From Lachnospiraceae bacterium (GTDB lineage: Bacteria; Bacillota; Clostridia; Lachnospirales; Lachnospiraceae): a stretch of DNA of 10,399 bases. Below, piece by piece: positions 4,917 to 10,399 of this stretch; positions within the stretch are counted from its first letter, which is position 1; every line of letters starts with the position of its first letter. The stretch covers positions 1 to 10,399 of the forward strand of contig SVEW01000077.1 in assembly GCA_015057205.1 (NCBI GenBank), written 5' to 3'. The position numbers and the translations under genes were made by a program. The notes beneath the pieces are model-generated. The model worked only from the letters and a program-made list of their open reading frames with translations, ran no database searches and was not told the origin of the DNA.

Positions 4917-6686
4917 TCACCTAATACAAAGCTTATTCTTTCCCGTGCCTTTTGCTTCCAAAAGCGCGTCATCCGCACGTTTAAAAATAGTATCAGAAGT
5001 ATCGCCCTTTATAAATTGCGTCACGCCTACACTGATGGTACAACATCCCACTTTCGCAATCTCAAGTTGTGAAATCCTTTCTCTAGCCATCTCGATGCGT
5101 TCTAAGACTTTATCTATCTCCAGGTGTGGGGCTAAAAACAGGAATTCTTCCCCACCCCAGCGCCCGACAATACCGCTTGGTAGTTTTTCCATTTCTAAAG
5201 CCATGGCATGCGTCAGTGTCTTTAACACAGAGTCTCCAACATCATGTCCATAGGTATCATTTATTTTTTTAAAATCATCAATGTCAACTATCCCAAGTAA
5301 CATAGGAATATCATGTTTGTTTGCACGTTCCATTGCATCACTGACGATTTTGTTTAGCATACGGCGATTATATATTCCCGTCAATTCGTCCGTTTCTGCA
5401 CTCTCTTTCAACATCTCATTGGCTTCATGCAACTCCGCAGTCGTAACATTGATGTAGTTTGCCAATCTCCTTACCATAGAAATCGGCGAATGCATCGCCT
5501 GCTCCGGTGTTCTTGGCAATTCTACCTCACCAACCCCCGTTGGGTTCATTCTGGCCTTTCCACCCTCACGCATCGAAATCGCAATCAGGGTCACATGGTG
5601 CTCAATAATGTAATCTCCCATACCCATAATTTCACCGAACGAATAAAAACCGGCCACCGGTGCTATATTTGCGAACGGTGCTGTCTCTTTGTTGATGAGA
5701 TATTTCCAATAAAGCCTGCGCACACCACAGCTATACAAAAAAATGGCTTCCGGCGCAAAATTTTCTACCTCATTTTTCAACTTGCATACATCCTGACGAA
5801 TCACATCCGGGTCTCCATAAGAAAGATTTACCGGTGTTCCCTCATCCAAAGCTGCTGCAAGTTCAATGGAATCATCACTCGCATCGCAATAATACGGTAA
5901 CCTCAGCACATCATATCCGTGCTGGTGCGCCATAATCGGAAACTCCAAAATATTACTAAAGAAATCCTCGTCCGCCTGAATATCCAAATATTTCTTGTAG
6001 ACCCGACCGGCAGGAACATTATCTAGTTCGTACAAATGATTTCCATCTATCTTGGTAACAGAAAAATCCTTACCAAGCGGTTTCCATCCAATAGCATGCT
6101 TCACTGCTATATGTAACGCATCGCCGGCATAGGTTATAAAAACGACTCCGCAATGAGAAATATTATCTCCATCGAACACGATGGTATCCTTACCAATCAC
6201 ATCTTCATTCGCGCTACCACCACCCCAAATGCACACTTTCCGTTTATGCTTTTCCACTTCATTTATAATAATGCGATTATCAAGTGAATGCACGGTAACC
6301 AAAATCTCTCCGGCTTTAATATTGACATCCGCATCCAAAATATCCCGAATGGTCATGCCAGCTACTTTTTCTCTATTATCTCCACAATCCAAAAAGTAGA
6401 CTTTCACCAAACTGGATTCAAAAACTGACACAGAAAGCACCATGCCGGATTCCCACAAATGTCCGTCACAAATGTCGCCATTGGTGCTCGTACCCGCAAT
6501 AAATGCCGATGGAAACATATCTTTTATTCGACTTTGCACCTGTCTAATCTGTTCGTCCTTCAATTTCATGGAGTAAATATGGAAAAGAACAGACTTATAT
6601 GGCAATGTCCCCAGTATATCATTCAATGATTGTAAAATATCCTCTAACTCTTCTATTTTCGAAAGTTCATAATTGTATTGCTTCAA
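4917..6686 (-). CDS. FIST-domain sensor diguanylate cyclase (GGDEF)
   Basis: A 589-residue protein. Residues ~30-225 match a FIST N domain (e.g. AFIAGTSTNGDI, KVCIWGGGSANED) and ~226-375 a FIST C domain (GFYSFGEIMGMG near the end); FIST modules are thought to sense small ligands such as amino acids. A short helix (~400-430) leads to a GGDEF domain at ~431-589: DELTGIYNRR, the metal/nucleotide segment VDIDDFKKINDTYGHDVGD, and the active motif GGEEF at 511-515, so it should make c-di-GMP from two GTP. The residues upstream of the motif (LPSGIVGRW) contain no RxxD, so the usual inhibitory I-site is absent. No membrane segment is seen. The start is a TTG at 6686, supported by AGGAG six bases upstream and no better ATG. 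It leads an operon with the coiled-coil and microprotein genes. Confidence 0.9.
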   Translation of the reverse strand: MKQYNYELSKIEELEDILQSLNDILGTLPYKSVLFHIYSMKLKDEQIRQVQSRIKDMFPSAFIAGTSTNGDICDGHLWESGMVLSVSVFESSLVKVYFLDCGDNREKVAGMTIRDILDADVNIKAGEILVTVHSLDNRIIINEVEKHKRKVCIWGGGSANEDVIGKDTIVFDGDNISHCGVVFITYAGDALHIAVKHAIGWKPLGKDFSVTKIDGNHLYELDNVPAGRVYKKYLDIQADEDFFSNILEFPIMAHQHGYDVLRLPYYCDASDDSIELAAALDEGTPVNLSYGDPDVIRQDVCKLKNEVENFAPEAIFLYSCGVRRLYWKYLINKETAPFANIAPVAGFYSFGEIMGMGDYIIEHHVTLIAISMREGGKARMNPTGVGEVELPRTPEQAMHSPISMVRRLANYINVTTAELHEANEMLKESAETDELTGIYNRRMLNKIVSDAMERANKHDIPMLLGIVDIDDFKKINDTYGHDVGDSVLKTLTHAMALEMEKLPSGIVGRWGGEEFLFLAPHLEIDKVLERIEMARERISQLEIAKVGCCTISVGVTQFIKGDTSDTIFKRADDALLEAKGTGKNKLCIR

Positions 6687-6692
6687 TGTTTG

Positions 6693-6697
6693 CTCCT
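6693..6697 (-). promoter_or_regulatory. Ribosome binding site that fixes the TTG start of the FIST-GGDEF gene
   Basis: AGGAG on the minus strand lies six bases before the TTG at 6686-6684. The first in-frame Met is about 40 residues later, inside the first folded region, so TTG is the credible start. A non-AUG start may keep cyclase output low. Confidence 0.65.
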
Positions 6698-6776
6698 CAC
6701 AAATAATAATTAACTTCTACACTCCTACTATACCGTAAAATCAAGCTCTTTTGGTGTAAAAAATGTAAAACTTAGC

Positions 6777-6805
6777 ACAAAAAGGGGGTGGAAACCCACC
6801 CCCTT
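6777..6805 (-). terminator. Strong rho-independent terminator of the SGNH-LCP operon
   Basis: A perfect 10-bp stem, 6782-6791 with 6796-6805 (AAGGGGGTGG/CCACCCCCTT), four-base loop, followed in the minus direction by a U-run from the A-run at 6777-6783. It begins two bases past the LCP stop codon and separates that operon from the FIST-GGDEF operon. Confidence 0.9.
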
Positions 6806-6806
6806 G

Positions 6807-7952
6807 TTATTCATTCTCTTCTTTCACCGTCATAAATTGCTTAAGCATTCCCTTTGCCTTCTCCACACTAGCAGTGTCCGGATACGTTACATACGCATAG
6901 GCATTCGGTGCAGAATAGCTGGTTGCCTTACCACCGGTTCCTGTCACTGCGTATCGCTCAATCTTCCACTTTCCGGCACCGTTTAGAAAAGTCTTAATAA
7001 GTGCCGATAAATCACCATCGGAATAATCCGTTACAAATGTCCCCTCCAGACTATTTAAAATATTACCATAATTGGCAATCAAACTCAACTTATTATCGGA
7101 AGCCTTCTTCACCATAGCCGTGATTACTTCCATCTGATGCTCGCCACGGGCATTATCACCTGTGGCAAACGCATGACGTTCTCTTGCGTAGGCAAGCGCC
7201 ATCTTACCATTACACTGATTGATTCCCTTGGTAAAATGAATATTGGACTTATACGTTGTAAAATCCGACGGCGCATCCACCGTAATACCACCTAGCGCAT
7301 CAATCAGACGCTCAAAACCGGTAAAATTAATCTGTCCGTAATGACTCACCGGAACACCATAAAAATTCCCAAGAGATTTCATGGAGTTCTCAATTCCATA
7401 AAGACCACAGTGCGTCAGCTTATCATTGGCACCACCGCCGGCTGCATTCGGAATATAATAATCACGCGGTGTGTTTAAAAGCAAAATCCGGTTAGTTGTT
7501 GGATTCATCACCATTAAAATATTCACATCGCTTCGGCTCTTCTTAAGGGTCTTGCTTCTCGTATCGGAACCGCTTAAATACATAATAAACGGCTTATCAA
7601 AATTCTCCGTGCTCTTACCATCTTTACCGGCGAAAGCACGTAACACATCCTGCGTCTTATCTAACATCAGTGATGCATATACTGAACCGGAAAACAGACA
7701 CAATCCAAGCAACACCGCTACCACACCGGCACCAATGCGCTTGCCCTTCTCACGGTGCATCCGGGATTTGATAAAAAAGATACCTTCAATCAGCAATAAA
7801 CTAATCATCATGCACAAGGCCGCCAATTCATATTGTTCCGGCAGCATACCTGCATCATGAATGTTCCACATCAAATATCCCATAGCGCCAATCACACCTA
7901 TGTACATTAAAAAACCAAGTTTCGTTACTTTCCTACGCTTCGCTCTATCCAT
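6807..7952 (-). CDS. LCP-family (LytR-CpsA-Psr) cell-wall polymer transferase
   Basis: A 381-residue membrane protein. Three hydrophobic helices at about 12-30, 41-61 and 73-94 are followed by an extracellular LCP domain (~120-335). Family residues are visible: Asp130/Arg132 (GSDTRSK), Arg140/Asp142 (RSDVNILMV), Arg163/Asp164 (NTPRDYYIP), and the block YARERHAF-GDNARGEHQ with Arg257, Arg259, Asp266, Arg269 and Gln273, which bind the pyrophosphate lipid. LCP proteins move teichoic acid or polysaccharide from polyprenyl-pyrophosphate carriers to peptidoglycan. Three helices rather than one is a variant seen in some clostridial members. The ATG at 7952 lies nine bases after the stop of the SGNH gene; its ribosome site (AAGGAG) lies inside the end of that gene, about 12 bases upstream, so translation is probably coupled. 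Which polymer it handles is unknown. Confidence 0.92.
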   Translation of the reverse strand: MDRAKRRKVTKLGFLMYIGVIGAMGYLMWNIHDAGMLPEQYELAALCMMISLLLIEGIFFIKSRMHREKGKRIGAGVVAVLLGLCLFSGSVYASLMLDKTQDVLRAFAGKDGKSTENFDKPFIMYLSGSDTRSKTLKKSRSDVNILMVMNPTTNRILLLNTPRDYYIPNAAGGGANDKLTHCGLYGIENSMKSLGNFYGVPVSHYGQINFTGFERLIDALGGITVDAPSDFTTYKSNIHFTKGINQCNGKMALAYARERHAFATGDNARGEHQMEVITAMVKKASDNKLSLIANYGNILNSLEGTFVTDYSDGDLSALIKTFLNGAGKWKIERYAVTGTGGKATSYSAPNAYAYVTYPDTASVEKAKGMLKQFMTVKEENE

Positions 7953-7961
7953 CGAATTTAC

Positions 7962-8630
7962 TTACTCCTTCTCTAATTCCGTACGCACCAATTCCGCATA
8001 CGCAACACGACCTTCTCCATTTAAATGGATTCCGTCGTTGTAAAACCACTCACTGTGGCTATTTGCATGCTCATTCCAACGAATCAGCGTCAGGTTCTCA
8101 TTCTTATCCGCCAAAGTCTGAATCACTTCGTTCACTGCATCCTGATTCGTAAGGTGTGCGCCATAAGCAGTTACCCAATATATTTTACGCTCACTTCCGA
8201 TTTCGTCAAGTAGTTTTTGTCCATCTTCTTCAGAAAAAAGTCCATTGGTTCCCAATCCTATCACCACACGGCCACCTAAATTGTCCGCATTTTTTAAAGA
8301 AACAACCAAATCTTTAGCCTGCACCAATTGCCTCGATTCCTTGGCATCTACCATAATATTCTCTATGCGGTTCTCCATTTCCGCCTGTGCACCAAGCATA
8401 ACAGAATCTCCAATGCAAGTAATATTCTCATTCAAAAGTTTCGGTTCCTCAGGTTCTTCCGGCTCCTCAGACGCCTTATTGTCTTCTGCCTTTGCGCTTA
8501 CCTGCTTCGTCTCCACCACCGCATCACTGTTCTTCTCTTTCTCTTTCGCGGCAAAACCGCATCCTACCATAACACATACCAGCACCAATGCCAGTCCGAT
8601 AATCCCATTCTTAATCCATTTTCTATTCAC
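7962..8630 (-). CDS. SGNH-hydrolase-like lipoprotein, OatA C-terminal domain type
   Basis: About 222 residues from the GTG at 8630, or 223 from the TTG at 8633; both fit the AGGAG upstream (9 or 6 bases), and residue numbers here count from the TTG. A hydrophobic segment ends in VMVGC, so Cys25 is a likely lipid anchor. A Glu/Pro/Lys-rich linker (30-65) follows. The catalytic domain has block I GDSVMLGA (Ser77), a GLGTNG block (126-131) and block V NDGIHLNGEG (Asp200, His203), the Ser-Asp-His set. The pattern closely follows the extracellular domain fused to the C-terminus of OatA-type acyltransferases, but no acyltransferase-3 membrane domain is attached. It may transfer or remove O-acetyl groups on wall polymers. 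It is the first gene of the operon with the LCP gene. Confidence 0.85.
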   Translation of the reverse strand: MNRKWIKNGIIGLALVLVCVMVGCGFAAKEKEKNSDAVVETKQVSAKAEDNKASEEPEEPEEPKLLNENITCIGDSVMLGAQAEMENRIENIMVDAKESRQLVQAKDLVVSLKNADNLGGRVVIGLGTNGLFSEEDGQKLLDEIGSERKIYWVTAYGAHLTNQDAVNEVIQTLADKNENLTLIRWNEHANSHSEWFYNDGIHLNGEGRVAYAELVRTELEKE

Positions 8631-8704
8631 CAAACGTCACTCCTTCCCTCGTCTTTCAGTAACACCTTTATTGGACGTCCTGTATTCCAAAAAAGTTTCC
8701 AACC

Positions 8705-8733
8705 TTGCGTATTTATTTTATTCAACTTATAAT
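8705..8733 (+). promoter_or_regulatory. Sigma-A-type promoter of the plus-strand lipoprotein gene
   Basis: TTGCGT (8705-8710) and a perfect TATAAT (8728-8733) are 17 bp apart, with the ribosome site AGGGAGG at 8751-8757. Transcription should start near 8740, giving a leader of roughly 27 bases. No equally good promoter was found for the divergent SGNH gene in this gap. Confidence 0.75.
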
Positions 8734-8766
8734 AAAGAAGAGAAATGTTTAGGGAGGTTTCTATGT

Positions 8767-9888
8767 ATGAAAAAAAATCAGCTTTTCCTCTGTGTTGGAC
8801 TACTATGTCTTCTGCTGTCAGCCTGCGGCTATAGCAGGGAAGAAAAGGCTTTAATGAAGCACTATATCCAACAGGGTTCTAAAAACGCCAAAGAATATAT
8901 CAAAGAAAAATACGGCTTTGATGCCGATGTTAAAAAATGCGAGCATATCTATCCGGGGTCCGGACCGGTTCCGGATTTTTCCCCCATGCCAACCGGCAAC
9001 GTTTATGTCACCATGCACTATGATGGTCAGACCTTCACCGTAGAAATCTCCGGTGAAAAACAGACTACAGAAGGATACGACGACTACCAGTATGATGAAA
9101 TTGTCTCCGCTTTTACGGGAAATTTCCAAACCGTGACAGGCCTAACGCCTACGGAGGTACTACTCGGTTTCGGATTACATCCGGGGGATGAGAAGCACAA
9201 CGGGCTCGTTTCTACCTATTTTGACGGAAATAATTTGCAGGATGTACTTTGCCCGGAAAAAATGGGGCACGCTTCCGCCGTTGTTTCCCTGGTAAACGGA
9301 AATTTATCCTCCATATCCTACAAAGGCGCCAGCCTTTATCAGGATTTACACGTAACAAATGTAAACGTCGTCAACTACCTTTCCTCGGAGGATATGGCCG
9401 CGGTAAAATATCGCTACACATCCGGCAAACCGGGCGTATGGCATAACGTTCTTGGACTACACGCATCGGATTTTCTTTACAGTGCCCAGCGTGACAGCCA
9501 ATACACCGTCATTAACCGGACAGAACAGGATGGTATTATTCTTTGCACCTTTGACGGTGCCCCCGTCAACTTAACACCGGCTTCCGTAGATGATCCGGAA
9601 GCGTATAACGGAAACGGTTTTATTGAAGCAAAACAAATTGCGCAGGGATACCAACTTTCCACAAGCTCCGACATGGTATTGATTTATTACCCGAAGGCGA
9701 AGATGGACTTATCTTCCCATGCGGAGCAGGCAACCCTTACCTATCAGTATTACACAGCAAATGGCAACCTTTCCCACGGTCGTTTGCCAGCCATTTCCAA
9801 TTGTACCGATGAGGATTACCTTACCGGAGTTTTCTATAACAATGGGCGAAGCGATGTACGGATAGCTGCTTTTACTGACAATCATTAA
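8767..9888 (+). CDS. Secreted lipoprotein of unknown function
   Basis: A 373-residue protein. The signal peptide MKKNQLFLCVGLLCLLLSAC ends in a clear lipobox (Leu17-Ser18-Ala19-Cys20), so it is anchored outside the membrane. The mature part begins with a charged helix (~22-50; REEKALMKHYIQQGSKNAKE) of the kind found in small Firmicutes lipoproteins, followed by ~320 residues rich in beta-type Thr/Val/Tyr/Gly segments, with no motif I can assign. The start is the ATG at 8767, nine bases after AGGGAGG; the ATG at 8763 runs into a stop within about 23 codons. The long open frame extending upstream to 8245 lies over the SGNH gene and is not coding. It is monocistronic, divergent from the SGNH-LCP operon, and ends in a terminator. 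Confidence 0.85.
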   Translation: MKKNQLFLCVGLLCLLLSACGYSREEKALMKHYIQQGSKNAKEYIKEKYGFDADVKKCEHIYPGSGPVPDFSPMPTGNVYVTMHYDGQTFTVEISGEKQTTEGYDDYQYDEIVSAFTGNFQTVTGLTPTEVLLGFGLHPGDEKHNGLVSTYFDGNNLQDVLCPEKMGHASAVVSLVNGNLSSISYKGASLYQDLHVTNVNVVNYLSSEDMAAVKYRYTSGKPGVWHNVLGLHASDFLYSAQRDSQYTVINRTEQDGIILCTFDGAPVNLTPASVDDPEAYNGNGFIEAKQIAQGYQLSTSSDMVLIYYPKAKMDLSSHAEQATLTYQYYTANGNLSHGRLPAISNCTDEDYLTGVFYNNGRSDVRIAAFTDNH

Positions 9889-9894
9889 TAAAAA

Positions 9895-9938
9895 AGAGGC
9901 TAACCGTTGTTCTTTCAACCATTAGCCTCTCACTTTTT
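9895..9938. terminator. Bidirectional terminator between convergent genes
   Basis: AGAGGCTAA (9895-9903) pairs with TTAGCCTCT (9922-9930); GTTG and CAAC inside can extend the stem. A T-run (9934-9938) follows on the plus strand and an A-run precedes it (9890-9895), which serves the minus strand. It lies seven bases past the lipoprotein stop and next to the stop of the 62-residue gene. Confidence 0.85.
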
Positions 9939-10125
9939 ATCTCATTCCCTGTGATTCTTTAATTACCTCTTTTGCCATTGCCAACTCTTCCCCGGAGATA
10001 CCGGATGCTAACAAGAGTTGGTCTTCCGCCCCATTGTTTAACAACCCAACTGCAATTTTAACTTTTGTCTGTTTCTCAATCGCTTCGCCGAATTGCTTCT
10101 GATATTCTTCAGCGCTCTTACTCAT
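9937..10125 (-). CDS. 62-residue hypothetical protein
   Basis: A small soluble protein, mostly helical and rich in Ala, Glu, Lys and Leu (SAEEYQKQFGEAIEKQ at the start, GEELAMAKEVIKES near the end). No membrane segment, cysteine or signal peptide. It has a strong ribosome site (AAGGAGG nine bases before the ATG) and its stop is tied to a bidirectional terminator, which supports a real gene. I do not recognise the family and offer no function. Confidence 0.65.
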   Translation of the reverse strand: MSKSAEEYQKQFGEAIEKQTKVKIAVGLLNNGAEDQLLLASGISGEELAMAKEVIKESQGMR

Positions 10126-10159
10126 TCAGCCATGCCTCCTTCACTCAAATGTTTCTACC

Positions 10160-10168
10160 ATTTTAGCA
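10160..10168 (-). promoter_or_regulatory. Possible extended -10 promoter of the 62-residue gene
   Basis: TGCTAAAAT on the minus strand matches an extended -10 element (TGN then TAAAAT). No good -35 lies 16-18 bp upstream. It is about 35 bases before the start codon, so the small gene may be transcribed separately from the gene upstream of it. Confidence 0.35.
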
Positions 10169-10200
10169 TGTTGGTATGACCGAATTGTGATCCAACCATT

Positions 10201-10399
10201 CTATTCAGCTCTATCCATTGCAATCTGGAAATCTCTCTGATCGGTAAAGATTTCATGGCGATATGGATTTCTCTTCTGTTCTTTAGAACGCTTGATAATA
10301 ACTGCTAAGCAAAGTACGTTTGCTGCTAATGCAATGATAGCAACTACGCCCTGCATGGTCGGATTTGCCGCGGTTGGATGCTTGGAAGGATCCATAAAT
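10201..10399 (-). CDS. C-terminal part of a membrane protein, cut by the window edge
   Basis: At least 65 residues are in frame up to the window edge (one codon, Phe, precedes the Met at 10395). It holds one hydrophobic helix (MQGVVAIIALAANVLCLAVI) followed by a strongly charged tail (KRSKEQKRNPYRHEIF, ending FQIAMDRAE). That fits the last helix and cytoplasmic tail of a polytopic transporter, but a complete small membrane protein starting at 10395 is also possible because the upstream sequence is missing. No terminator was found between its stop and the 62-residue gene. Confidence 0.5.
   Translation of the reverse strand, partial: FMDPSKHPTAANPTMQGVVAIIALAANVLCLAVIIKRSKEQKRNPYRHEIFTDQRDFQIAMDRAE

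Noticed and set aside
8674..8681. GGACGTCC palindrome in the divergent promoter region
   Set aside because: An 8-bp palindrome is expected by chance, and no second copy or overlap with a promoter element was seen.
8245..8766. Upstream extension of the plus-strand lipoprotein frame
   Set aside because: It lies antisense over the SGNH gene. The signal peptide, ribosome site and promoter all place the start at 8767.
10166..10197. GTTGG/CCAAC stem as a terminator of the gene at 10201
   Set aside because: The stem is only five pairs with a 17-base loop and no U-run follows.

Overview
The window looks like chromosomal DNA of a Gram-positive anaerobe of the Lachnospiraceae type (Butyrivibrio/Roseburia/Lachnospira-like). 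This rests on moderately AT-rich genes with AGGAGG-type ribosome binding sites, an XRE regulator with a TPR-like tail, an LCP cell-wall enzyme, lipoproteins with Firmicutes-type signal peptides, and remnants of an ATPase-DUF4143 gene. It is an inference from gene content; no rRNA or tRNA gene is present to settle it.

Layout. 1-250: the end of an array of 30-bp imperfect palindromes spaced 60-61 bp apart, followed by hairpins. 278-2466 (minus): an XRE/TPR regulator and a transglutaminase-like protein, joined by an ATGA overlap, with a 10-bp perfect inverted repeat over the probable promoter. 2467-3290: a gene-poor stretch with a 34-bp palindrome, then a decayed ATPase-DUF4143 gene and a terminator. 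3316-3657: a second array, six 36-37-bp units with inverted arms spaced about 63 bp apart. 3704-3796: a separate 93-bp inverted-repeat element.

3827-6686 (minus): a probable three-gene operon. A FIST-sensor diguanylate cyclase (TTG start) is followed by a cytoplasmic coiled-coil protein and, overlapping its stop codon, a 36-residue one-helix membrane protein. 6807-8630 (minus): a cell-envelope pair, an SGNH lipoprotein resembling the extracellular domain of OatA-type O-acetyltransferases and an LCP (LytR-CpsA-Psr) transferase, ending at a strong terminator. 8767-9888 (plus): a divergent lipoprotein of unknown function with a near-consensus promoter. 9895-9938 is a bidirectional terminator shared with a 62-residue hypothetical gene on the minus strand. 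The window ends in the 3' part of a membrane-protein gene.

The most unusual content is the two arrays of regularly phased palindromic units, which resemble no standard CRISPR or insertion sequence, and the c-di-GMP cyclase / coiled-coil / membrane microprotein operon. The envelope genes fit together as a module for cell-wall polymer attachment and modification.
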